Origin: Floccularia luteovirens
Lineage: Eukaryota > Basidiomycota > Agaricomycetes > Agaricales > Squamanitaceae
Direction: 5' to 3'
Assembly: GCA_009739215.1 (NCBI GenBank)
Contig: VSJF01000008.1
Location: forward strand, 1,364,001 to 1,428,000
DNA: 64,000 bases
The notes beneath the pieces are model-generated. The model saw only the letters and a program-made list of their open reading frames with translations. It was not told the DNA's origin and made no database searches. Within the stretch, counting starts at the first letter, position 1; the number at the start of each line of letters is the position of its first letter. Shown here one piece after another: positions 17,465 to 28,794 of the stretch. Both the position numbers and the translations under genes were made by a program.

Positions 17465-17990
17465 ATGTTGTCCATCAAGGCTTCTGCTTTCGCTGCCTTT
17501 GCGGTGTTTGTTAACGCCGTACAAGCTTACAGCGGCGACGGTAAGTAACTTGAAACATTGTCCTTCAGGTCAGAGGCTGACATTCACCCGCCAGCTACTT
17601 ACTATTACACTGGCGTATTTGGGCTCTCCCCTTTTATTTCGTCATTTTTCTGAGTTATTTCTTTATTTCCAGCTCGGAAACTGTGGAGCTCAGAGCAAAG
17701 ATTCCGACTTCATTGTCGCTCTCTCTACTCCAGAATACAATAACGGTGCCCATTGCTGGCAACACATCCAAGTCCACTGTAAGTCTTGAATTTACATATA
17801 ATTTCTCCACACAAAGACCATGAATACCATCTCAACTTGTGTACAGATCAAGGACAAAACAATTGACGCGACCGTTGTCGACTCTTGTCCTGGTTGCAGC
17901 CAGTACAGCATCGACCTCTCCCCCGCTGCCTTCACGGCTCTTGCTCCTCTCGATGCGGGACGCATCCCGGTCACCTGGAACTACGTTTAG
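17465..17990 (+). CDS. Secreted double-psi beta-barrel protein 2, with a splice-phase conflict
   Basis: Paralogue of 15637-16141. Signal peptide MLSIKASAFAAFAVFVNAVQA, then GDA, YYYTG, LGNCGAQSKDSDFIVALS, HCWQHIQVH, and after the last intron KTIDATVVDSCPGCSQYSID, LSPAAFTALAPLDAGRIPVTW. The obvious last-intron donor (GTAAGT at 17779) is phase 1, but the downstream frame needs phase 0. Joined at the usual sites, the mRNA stops soon after the junction. Either one extra base is present near 17852-17856 (GGAC where the paralogue has GGA), or a weak GTCCAC donor seven bases upstream is used, giving a domain two residues shorter. All other parts of the domain are well conserved. Confidence 0.75.
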
Positions 17991-18534
17991 ATTTACTCTC
18001 GCATTCCCCATAATAACGGCTGCATATCTTACTTGGGCGTAAATATGACTGATGTATCAAATTTTTGTCTCCTTACTTGTATCTGCAGTTTTGTATTGAA
18101 GTTATCAGCTGCGCCCGTGTTGGTTGTTAAATAAAATGCTGTATTTCTCGTGGTTAAAGTAACTCCTGTGAACTAAGCATCTCAGTTTGCTTTTGTTTGT
18201 ATACTCCCGCTTTAGTACACATACTTTCCTTTCTAAGTTTTACATTTATCACTAGTCATTAAGACTTGGATTCTACATTACTTCAATTGATACACTTCTT
18301 TATTTCCGTTTTGAGTATTCATACAAGATCAAAAAAAAAACAGTGCAAATAGTGGTGATATGTTGCGGAGAGTTAAAAGCAAGAAATGATACAAAAGCAT
18401 CCTCTGAAAAAAAAAATCAAAAACAATAATAAATGGCACCAATATGCTAATATGATCATTAAACATATCGACAAGAAGATCGAACGTACTTGTGGAGTCA
18501 GAAGAATGTCTCGGTCGATGAAAACAATGGCAAT
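17991..18534. other. Convergent intergenic region
   Basis: AT-rich 3' region between the DPBB-2 and VelB genes, with A-runs near 18330 and 18410. No gene seen. Confidence 0.4.
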
Positions 18535-21500
18535 TCACGCATCATCCGAAATAATGCTTCCAATACTAAGGGGGTTCTTCTTTCCACGCTCGGTGTCACG
18601 ACCACCGCCAACCACACGATCCTCTCTTTCCCCTATCGAGGATCGTGTTCCGGACGTATATCCGTTCCGGCTACTACTCCGAAGTTGAATAACAGGATAC
18701 CCCACATTCGATGGCTGTTGTGGATGACTCCCTCCAACGCTGACAACGTTTGATCCAGTAACGGGCATGCTCAATGGCAGCACTGGGCTGCTCACATTCC
18801 CAGAAGATGCACGGAGTGGAGCTAATTGTATGCGGTCTCCTGGACTACCAACAGCACCCACCAGCCCGCTGGATGTCGATGGGGCAGGAGGGGGGGCAGT
18901 AACCTGACTTTGGGCTTGTTGACCTGGGGCCTGTGGCTTGTGGTTGCGTTTGTTGATGCTGTTGTGACTGGTGGTGTTGCTGTGCACCGTAAGCATCACC
19001 CCAACCTGTAGGGGAAGACCCAAAGCCAGGAGGAGTGCCCCATTCTGGGCCTGGATGAGTGGAATATCCATATGGATATGGAGGAGGGGGTTGGGGAGCG
19101 TAAGGATTGGGCCTTTGAGACGGATGCTGCATGTGCTGGGGAGGCATATGGGGAGGATAAGGAGCGTATGGAGTGGTTGGTTGTGCGTGTGCGTGAGGAT
19201 GGTAGGGCCGAGGTGAAACAGTCGCTGCACGGGTGTATGCTGGGTAGTCGGTATATCCAGGAGTGGAAGGATGAGGTTGGTGTTGGGTGCTCAGAGGAGG
19301 AGCGATTGACCCACTAGGAGATGCTGTTCCCGGGGCAGTAGTAGCGGGTGCAGGAGCATATTGTGGTGATACTTGCATGTGTGGGGGTTGTTGGGGCTGC
19401 TGGGGTTGCTGGTGTGGGGGAGGCTGTTGAGATGGGTGTTGTTGATGGGGAGGGGGTTGTTGTATTCCGGGAGGGGGGGGACCTGGTTGATGGATAGGAT
19501 GTTGAGGTTGGTGTTGATCGTAATATCCATATACCGGCTGATTAGGAGGTGGAACAGGTGGCGGCTGCGCATACATCGGCCCAGCATAGTCATATCTCGC
19601 GGGTGGAGGATGGTGTTGTGGATATTGCGAAGGATGGGGAGCATAGTGATGGGGTTGTTGTGGTTGTGTGTTATAGTATCCGTGAGGATCATATACTGGT
19701 TGCGATTGGTGTGGTAATGGAGGAGGACCCCAGCCTTGTTGAGGATAAGGTGCATAACCTTGTGGGGGAGGTGGGGGCGCGTGATGGGGCATATGTGGAG
19801 GATGCATGTGTTGAGGAGGAGGGGGTATATGATGAACTTGTGGATGTTGTTGCTGCTGTGGGGGATATGGAGGTTGCGGCTGTTGCTGTGGTTGGTGTTG
19901 TTGTGGAGGTGGGGGTCCATGTTGCTGTTGCTGTTGCTGAGGTTGTTGTTGGGGATGACTTTGATCTCGGTATGCAGGGGGAGGCCCTTGCTGCTGTTGA
20001 CTTTGGACCTGGGGGGCGGGCGTCTGGGGCTCATACGGGTGGTAGCCGCCACCCCTACCGTCGTAGACAGACGGTCCTCCGAGTGTAACCCCTGGCGCCA
20101 TATTTACTCCCATTGCAACTCCGTTACCGGGTTCCTGTCCTGGCGGAGGTGGTGGTGGAATGACTTGTGGAGGGGGCGGTGGAGGGATCGTTGGACCCAA
20201 AGTGGGGTCAATAGATGCTACAGGAGGCCACGGCTGTTGCTGAGGTATATGAGGTTGTTGAGCTAGCCCAGGGTTTGAACCCCCTGATAACTCTATACCA
20301 TCATCTGTTCGGCTTCGCTTGTTATCGCGGCCTGAATTTTTGTTAGTTCGCTGCTGTTCATCGTCGTCATTATCATTTGATGAGTCTTCTATGGGAAGCG
20401 GTAGTGGCTCTAAAGCTTGGATTGGCCGTTTGCGCACTCGGATATCTTTTCGTATGCGAATTTTTATGCCTTGGTCTGCTAGGGAACAAGAAAGGGGGGT
20501 AGATTCTATAGAAAATTCAGCATACTGGTAAATTTGATCTGAAAATAATAACTTACCTTCCATTCCTGGAAATTTCTTTGCGGTATACACATAAAATGGG
20601 GCCGAATATATTGATTTACAATGTCGGACGTTATTCCTGTTTATAAATTCAAGTTAGATTCACCGAACACACTGCGATGGCGGTAAGGAGGCACAAAGTG
20701 GCCGAAGTTGGTGCATAAATCCACCTCGAAGTAAAATATATGCGGTCCGACATCCGTCTGCATACAATAGCGAAAGGAGGAGATACAGCGGGACTTAACA
20801 ACTCACCCGACTACCTCGAATAAGCTCAGCTTTAGTCGGTAACTTCCCTCCGTGCGAACACTGAGATCAGGAAAAACAAAAAATCCAGCATCTGGATTAT
20901 AATAAATCAATGATAATTTTCTTGTTGTTTCAACAGTCAGACTCGCCTTCATTGTTATGCTGAGGATCTTTCAGATGGTATAAGGAAGAGACTACGGAGC
21001 CTGTCGTACAGCGCGTGCGTCCATCCTGTTGCCACGTCAGATGTTAACGCACACCGCGACGAGCTCAAAAACATACCTTGAGCCAATGTAGCTCAGCATC
21101 ATCATCAGGTTTTGCGAGACTTGCGAACATGAAATAATATGGATTTTGGAGGAAGGACTGAGCATATCCAGCAGGATCGCTTCCAGGAGACGAAGTATCC
21201 TGTGTGTCTCCATGATGACGGGAGGTAGCGCTAGGAGTCGGTGATCCTGGTGGAGATGTTGCAGAGCTTGTCCTTCGCCGTTGGCTGTTCTGGTGGGACG
21301 AAGAGGACGAGTTGGAGTGGGATGGGGCGGAGGAGGGGTCAATTACTCGCAGCTGTACTATAGGAGGGGGGTCGATAGGACGCCTGTCGGCTGGTAAGGT
21401 GGTGTTTCAGGGGAAGTGATTAGATAACAAAATGTGAAAGCACCTTTACCACCAACACCACACATACGGGCCTGCTTGGGTTCCTGCCTGACGATGAGCT

Positions 21501-21580
21501 CATATACCCTGCGTTGGCCGATACCATCGAGAACAGAACAGCCATGGAATTGAGGGATTGTCATATGCATTGGCAATGAA
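18535..21580 (-). CDS. velB: Velvet-domain regulator, VelB type
   Basis: Fungal velvet transcription factor; VelB partners VeA/VosA/LaeA in Aspergillus to control development and secondary metabolism. Velvet motifs in order: VYELIVRQEPKQARMCGVG (about 21490), RPIDPPPIVQLRVID, a Ser/Thr/Pro-rich insert, NPYYFMFASLAKPDDDAEL, DGRTRCTTGSVVSSLYHLKD, FFVFPDLSVRTEGSYRLKL, NVRHCKSIYSAPFYVYTAKK and ESTPLSCSLADQGIKIRIRK. The insert inside the domain marks the VelB subtype. A basic patch (DNKRSRTDDG) and a tail of about 450 residues, extremely rich in Gln, Pro and His, follow. The C-terminal end (SIGSIISDDA, stop at 18535) is in a frame shifted by one relative to the tail. A 64-nt intron with a weak GTGCAC donor (18987-18924) would join them; a single extra base is the alternative. 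The N-terminal start was not settled; a short exon ending at a GTAAGT near 21836 may precede. Confidence 0.85.
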
Positions 21581-24566
21581 GTAGGGGGGATAGCGGAAAG
21601 GAAAGGATGCAAAGAAGTTAGATTGCCCTCGTTGATAATAAGTGGAATAAGAGGAAGATACGGAGGTGGGTTGCCCTGGGATTTTGGACAAGGCGAGTTG
21701 TATGTTTCACAGCTCCCAAGATGAGGAGACATGTGTAACGAGCGGACTGATGAGAGAGTGAAAACCCTCACGACAGAGATGACCCACAACCAAGGATTCG
21801 GAACACACCAAACAAGACTGGTTTGTACTTACAGTTGGTCTCTGTCGCATACATAATGAGTTGCCATTGGGGCAGAAATGGCGACGACGACGGAATCGGA
21901 GGGGTGGAGGTCGTTGTCGTTTGGGTGATGGTGGAGAGGAAGAGAGGGCTGGAGAATGTTCATGGTCAGTTGGGTAATAAAGTGTTGAGCCCTGTTCACT
22001 GTTGCTCGCTGTGTGTGTCCTGAGATAAAAGGTTACCGTATATGGTATTTCCTCCTCAATGACTCTGCCAATCCCCTGGGTCCGTCCACGTGCTGTCTCT
22101 CTCCTCTCTGCTCCCACCATCGTCTCTCGCCAATCTGTCGGTGTAATTCTCATTTCTCACACTTCCCGCCCCGCCGCTTTCTCGGGTTTTTTTTCTTTAA
22201 GTTTTCCTTTTTGAACAAATAAAAACAATATAATAAATAATATCTATTCATTTTGAACTTTCCCCTTAAACCTTGACATCAGTCTCCTAACCAATGAAAA
22301 CGCTCATCTGTCACAAAATCAGGGTTTCTCGGAATCTGTTTACAACCTTCATCAGACGACATGGCATGCAATGCATCTGAACTCAGAACTCCGCCAGTAC
22401 TTGAGTGTTGCACAATCTTCGATCTTCTGACACGGCTCTACCCGATGAGAGCCCCACTTCCTGGGATGGAGCTCCTTACTGCCGGGAACTACCCAAATCA
22501 ATCTTATCTGCCCCATCGATTCCCTGTTCTCTGACTGACACCAAAAGAACAAACAGCGTCCCACACAATGTGTAACTTGGAACGCTAAGATATGTATTAC
22601 AACAAGGCCATGGGTTGATGACACCTTCCCTACAGGTTCATCATATCATATCAGTCAGAAGGCGCCTCTCTCCCAGCTAATCACAATAGTGGGCTTTTGG
22701 GCAGCTGACATTGACAGCCCATCTCCGCAGTCCGGCATTTGCATAACATAACTCTAATCTACATATTCGCTCACCTGAATGTAGAAGGTGGTTGTGTTGT
22801 CGCCTTAGTTTGCGGAACACTATCTTGCAAATCACAAAGAAATTTTTGTCCTCTGCCACTTTAGAACATGCGTTGTGCTTTTCATTATCTGCAGCAGCTT
22901 CATGCAACCCTGCGACCTACTCGATCTTTTCCATCAAAAACCATGCTTCTGTCAAAACGAAACAATTCATTTTTGTCTGTCTTGTCCATTTCTTCGGATC
23001 CCGAAATTTGCTTGAGTTTCTCGGGGAATCCGATCCTATACGTTACAATCGCCTTATCTTGGGTCACCTTTTACAGCATCATCCCCTGATCCGCCGAGGT
23101 TTGCAATCCGATTACTTCAGATTAACCCAATCGAACGAAGCCCATGATGAACAGATGTCTCTAAACTTAACTTTTCAATCTCTTTCTGGCGTTATTACAA
23201 TACGGACCGTCGTCCACATTCTTCCCGGACCGTGGACTTTGAACCTTCGATAACCTCGGTACTGGAGGTGAGATGAATATATAAAGGCGTAGAACTATCC
23301 AAACTTACCAAACCTTCGAGGTGATGGCCACAAGGCGACATAGTTTGCGTGTACGGAATCCGTCAGATAGAATTCATTCCAGTGACATCAGCTTTGTACT
23401 ATATCGGATCCAACCCGACCTCGTGGACTAGCCCTTGTCCCTTACTGGACACTCCCATCATCATCATGCTCATAATTAATCCGGTCACCGAACACAAGGC
23501 GAAACAGCCAACATCCTGGGCGAAGCGCTTTAATCTTTATCCACATAACATAGACATACATCCTTTTTCCACACTGTGGAAATGAAGCGACTCGGAACTG
23601 CATTCAATCTTAGTAAACTTAACCTTCAACATCATTATTATTCATCGCCTTTAGTGTGTTAAGCATGAACAACCCATATAATATTCAAAACACATATGTA
23701 ACTGCATTCAATAACACGATCCTAATACAGTTTAACAGAAATACCTTCCCCGAGGATCCGCGCACATACTCAACACACCCGGTACCCGGGACGTTATCAT
23801 ATCATAAATATCACCCCATCTCGTTCAAGCCATTGATTATACCTATATCCAGATCCTCCTTCCCTTTGCCCAGCTTTAACCGCACATACATGTGAACTTT
23901 TATACTATTACTGATCTCCGCATATGAATTATCGTTTAAAATACTCAACCGCTATATCTCAGAACCTAAACACTGGGCGCTCGACGGCAATGACACGAGT
24001 TGGGACCACCATACCGGCACCTCCCAAACTTCAATCTCAGCCCAGAAAAAAAGCCCGGTAACTCTGTCCGAGCCGTATCCATGTTTGCCCCAGTCCCATC
24101 TAGGCACGGGACCCGGCAGGATGGGGCGAGTGCCAGTGGGCAGAATTCTGATCCCGGAAGATTCTATTGTTTTACCGTTTATGTACATATCAAAGATCAT
24201 TGACGCCTTTAAAATCCATTTTTCCTTATTTTGTATTCTCGGGTGTGTCCACCCGATCGGTGGTCATGTAAAACTCGAGGCTTTTTTGCTCTGAATAAAA
24301 GGGTGAATTATCCCGTACACGTTTTATACGGAACTAATTATTCAAAAGATTATGCATGGTTTATTAAGTAAAGAGAAGAGATACTAATCAGTACATGTGC
24401 AGAATTCACGTTTATAACAATACATGAATTCGAACGCAAGGCAGGGAGAGATGATAGAACAGGAGTAATTACAACTCGTCATCAAACATTCACAACATAC
24501 CATCGAGAGGAGAGAAAGAACGCCATGAGGTAGCAACAAAATCATAAACAACTGATGACCTTCACG
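21581..24566. other. Long gene-poor upstream region of the velvet gene
   Basis: About 3 kb. The first 600 bp may hold velvet 5' exons or leader (open frame 21707-22153). The remainder contains only frames without domains or splice support (e.g. 22792-23253). A plus-strand TATATAAAG near 23276 has no recognised gene after it. A long regulatory region is plausible but cannot be shown from sequence alone. Confidence 0.4.
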
Positions 24567-27330
24567 TCAAGCAGATTCTTGATGAGCCTTCTTCAGATCC
24601 TTTTCATCAACGCTATCGCTATCTGGAGAAGAATCATTCGCTGATTCACGGAGCCTAACACCTCCAAGTGCTTTTGGGTTAAAAGCGAAAGCTCCGACGG
24701 GGATGAAAGTAGAAATCAATATGATAGCTGAACAAACGGAGAAGTGAATTCTAAGGGTGGAAATGATTCATCTCAGACGATGCAATGGAGACACAGAAGT
24801 CAATGGCTTATGCTTACCCTCCAACACGGATTAAAGAATCCTTGATGTTCCCATTCTTCGTAAAGTCTCTGTCTATCACTGCTCCAAGAACTGAGCTAAA
24901 TATCGCGTTGAGCACGATATAGGTCGAATATAAGAATGCCTATAATTCATATATCAAACTTCGATAGCTCATGATTAAATTTATAGAAGCAAACCATAAC
25001 AGCACCAAGAGCGGAAACGTTCTTGTGAGCTGAGGAGATAAATCAGTACATTCCCTGGTGGATATACAATATACACTAACTAAAGTTTGACTCCGACAAG
25101 GCAGATTGAATGTAAGCGGCGAGCGAAACATCTCCTGCAGCCCAGCCCTGTGGGTAATCAGTCCAGTTGCTGGCAGAATGAAGAGTTGCCTATTGCGTAC
25201 AAAAGAAATAGGGATGAAACATGCTGCAAGTTTCCAGGCCCAGCTGACATCGTGTGTCGCGATAGTAGAGAACTTAGGTAACAGCCAGACGAGGTTGAGC
25301 TGAACAAACTAGTTTAGTAAATTTACTTAGCTGCTAAATCATATTGTACATACAGCAAGTGCATCCAACCGCAACCATGGGAGCTTTGGAAAAAAACGTG
25401 GGGAAGGATAAGTCAGGGATACCCAACGTAACGGTTATGAATGGCTTTGATCACTCACAGGAGTTGTGATAACATCGGAGAGAACCAAGACAGAAAAGGC
25501 ACCAAGGAGCTGGAACACAATCAAACTAAGCGGTTATGGATAAAGGATAAGCATAATTATATCGATCACCTCTCCGAAATTCGAGCCTATTTTTATTGCA
25601 AGTTCAGCGATCATGATCGAGCATCGAATTTAAATATACGTACCGCCAACAATAATCTGACTCCATGCTGAAATACCTAGAACGCGTTTAGCAAACGCTG
25701 GGGCAAGGGAGCTCTCCAGGAATCTAACGAAATTCATTAGTAATACCGCGAAATAAATAGATCTCACCAACCTGTGGCAATAAAGTGCGAGGGCGCTTAA
25801 AAATGGATTAAGTTTTACATGAAATAGCATAAGAACACATTGCATACTAGCTAGGGAATAGCCCTGTATTTTTTTAAGCGATCAGGTCGGAATCGAACTT
25901 AAATTTCACGCAATTAAGAACTTACAAACGAATCGCCGGTTGGTGAGCACGAGTTTGCCACCAACGTATATTGATTCAGCAAAGCCGATAACCCCGCGCC
26001 ATATGTCAACAAGATAGCCATTCATTTTGCTATTGGATTTTTCGACGTCTTCAAGACCGACCCCGTCTCCACCAGGAGAATCACTACTCTTCTTGAAATT
26101 GAGAACACTGATAAGCAGCCAGACTCCCTGTTACAATGAGAAAATAAAATAGCGGCGATATAATCTGGCGGCCTACCCCTGCGAATGTGAAGAAGACTAC
26201 GAAAGAGATCCAGTTAGCAAAATGTCATCAAGATCGCCAACGGCTTTACCTGGTGTCAGGAAAAAGCTGTAATTATTTCCAAACTTGCTAATAGCCGAAG
26301 AGGAGGCAAATGCCCCTGCCGTCCCGGCAACCTCTGAAGAACTATTTATCATATTTCGCATGCAGTGCAAGCCCTTTCTTACCATAAAATATATGCTAAA
26401 AGAAATTTCAATACAAGGATTTAAAGATAAAAAACGCGCTGCACTAACCACCGTAGCATCCATCCTGCGGAGTTTTCCTACATTGCCCCCAACAATGTCC
26501 GCTGGGCTGAATGCACAAGTGAGAAAAAAAGGTTTATATAAGGACATTTAAGATGAATACATTACGCGTCGGATAAGCTCAACCATTCCATATGAGATAC
26601 CACTGAGAGTCCAGACCACGAAAATCTAAATGATTAAATCAAAACACGACCGCTTTTGGATATGAATATAACCTACCAGATTTGGGTTCCAATCACCATA
26701 GATCGGAGCTTTTGCTGTCGAAGGCTTCATCTTACCACCTGTATGATGAATGTCAAAAGATGAAGAGCTTGGTTGGATAATGAATAGTGTGCTACCTGTG
26801 GAAGCATCGACTATGAGTAGTATAGTTACCATCAGGGAGAAGATAAAAATGGCTCCCGAAAGGATAGTGCGAGTCGGCCATCGTTTCACTAGGGGAGCAA
26901 TGAGAATGGCGCCTACACATTGTGCTGCCTGGTTGACACCCTGAGCTGCACCAACTTTATGCAGTCGTTAGGTTGAAGTACCCTGAAGTAGGCAGCTCCA
27001 ATAACATACGTTTCGTAAAGGCATTTGTAGCTTTGAATCTATCCGTCGCTAGAGTGGTAATAGAACCGTTGAAAAACTCAAGGCCAAGTTTATAGAACAT
27101 GATTCCAGCGATATAAATGCCTCTAAAATGCGCTCAAATTAGTTCTGGCGTTTTGTGTAATTATAAATAACACATACATGTTACGCTTCTCTGTGGGAGA
27201 GAATGCTGGAGAAAATCATCATGAGGGTCCAAATCAATATTCCAGAACTATCACACGCACAACGCCAAATTTCTGGAATTGTGGACATCGTCAAGCCGAG
27301 GATGTTGGATAGATGTTGCAAGCAATACTA
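24567..27330 (-). CDS. Major facilitator superfamily transporter
   Basis: Multi-exon membrane transporter with about 12 predicted TM helices spread over many short exons. Readable blocks from the N-terminus: FSPTEKRNIGIYIAGIMFYK, LGLEFFNGSITTLATDRFKA, GAAQGVNQAAQCVGAILIAP, VKRWPTRTILSGAIFIFSLM, a cytosolic loop with GGKMKPSTAKAPIYGDWNPN, CAFSPADIVGGNVGKLRRMD, EVAGTAGAFASSSAISKFGN, NYSFFLTP, then GVGLEDVEKSN and an acidic C-terminus DSDSVDEKDLKKAHQESA with stop at 24567. It resembles fungal proteins annotated only as 'MFS general substrate transporter'; the substrate is unknown. The 5' end is uncertain: the exon ending SPTEKRNI is preceded by MSTIPEIWR, but I could not fix the first exon. Confidence 0.7.
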
Positions 27331-28794
27331 GGACGGATTTCTGCATCTTTCTATAGTCAATCGATGGGGTGCACGTTCGTCAGTCCGCATGAGTACGAGA
27401 TGGACAAGACTAGCCAAGACCAATAAGTTTCATATCTACCCTTGTGTGCTTGGCTTACTCTACGCTCAATTTAGGTCAAACGGACATTTCAGAGGCAATA
27501 CAGTTTGATCCCAAATTACGTTTAGCATGTGAGAGTTGCGCTATGGAAGCACAAAAATGAATGTCAAAAGGTGTACATTTGCCAGTCCAAGTTCCAAGCG
27601 GATGCCAAGGATACCCCGCAAGGTTCATACGAGAAAGTCCAATCTGTATCAGTGACAGCGTTCCTGTAAGTTATTAACATCCTGAGATTTCATGAAGATA
27701 ACGAGAATGGTTCACTTTAGTTCTTCAATGATAACCGTAAAATTATTTAGGTGCAAGATACTTCGAGAATTCATGAGGATGAAGCTTGTTCTTGCTTGGA
27801 TGAGCTATTAATGCAAAACTTGGACAAACAAATTTGCATTATACCGGTGGAGATCATGGGAACCAGCCAAACAAAGTCCTCGACCATATGGACTTCAACC
27901 AAGGTAAAAGGTTTATATGTTGCGGTCTTGGCGCCGAAATAGATCATGACATGAGCAGAACTCTCCACCAGGATTCCAAGATAACTCTTGTCAGCACATA
28001 TGTCAAAAAATTATTGCAAACGTGCTTTCTGGTTATAATCTGCAGTCCTCCCCGAATGATAAACATAAACATCATGTGCGCTGTCCAGGGGTGGCCAAGG
28101 AAAATCATCAAACGATATCCAAACCCTCCCCAAGCAAATTTAACTGTGAGTACCTCTATACGCCACGATCAGTTCTATTAGCTCACCATGTCCACTGGTA
28201 GTCCTTCATTGTTTCGTCTGGTGACCTGATCCACAAGTCATAATGCTCACGGGACCTAATGACGGCTGAAACGCGCCATGGATTGATCCGGACCTCCTTC
28301 CAATAAGATGTATATTAATCGTACAAGCTGGCATTGATTAGCGGTCTTGATAACCCACACCTCACGAGCGAAAGAAAACTGATTGGTATTGGAGGAGGCG
28401 CTACAGAGCTGTTACGTACGCACATGGGATGTACCGCGGTACTGCTTGGTTTCCATAGACCAAAGTTATACGTATTGATATTCATTCAGACTATGCCCTT
28501 CAAGCACTCGGGTTCAGATGTTGCCTCAGTCCTCCGCCTCCAACCAAATTGCGTGTCAAGACAATATTCGTTCACCCCACAACCCATATGGGATCGCTAT
28601 TTATATCTCAAGGAAGCACAGAATCAGTGCCGGATACCAGAATGGGTCAGTTCAAGCACACCATGTGTATCAACACTTCTCAGCTTCCAAAGAACACCTG
28701 GACAATCATACTTAATCCTCTAATATCCAGACTTCGAACCCATGCTAGGTTGAGATTCCCCGCTCTACGTGCCACTCTCGACGACGAATAGCCT
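27331..28794. other. Divergent intergenic region, possible gene relic
   Basis: About 1.4 kb between the leftward MFS gene and the rightward hydrolase gene. Plus-strand frames around 27540-28180 contain possible splice signals (GTAAGT at 27664) and a Cys-rich stretch (ACESCAMEAQ, ECQKVYICQS) faintly like a MYND finger, but no complete domain can be read. I do not call a gene. Confidence 0.35.

Noticed and set aside
19072..20266. Several plus-strand open frames of 80-179 codons opposite the velvet tail
   Set aside because: They are antisense shadows of the CAG/CCN/CAY-rich coding repeats; their Val/Leu/Trp/Gly composition follows from that alone.
20260..20290. CCAGGGTTTGAACCCCC, tRNA T-arm-like
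   Set aside because: It lies within the velvet coding region and has no other tRNA elements.
22792..23253. 153-codon plus-strand frame upstream of velvet
   Set aside because: No recognisable motif or homologous neighbour and no intron signals in a genome where nearly all genes have introns.
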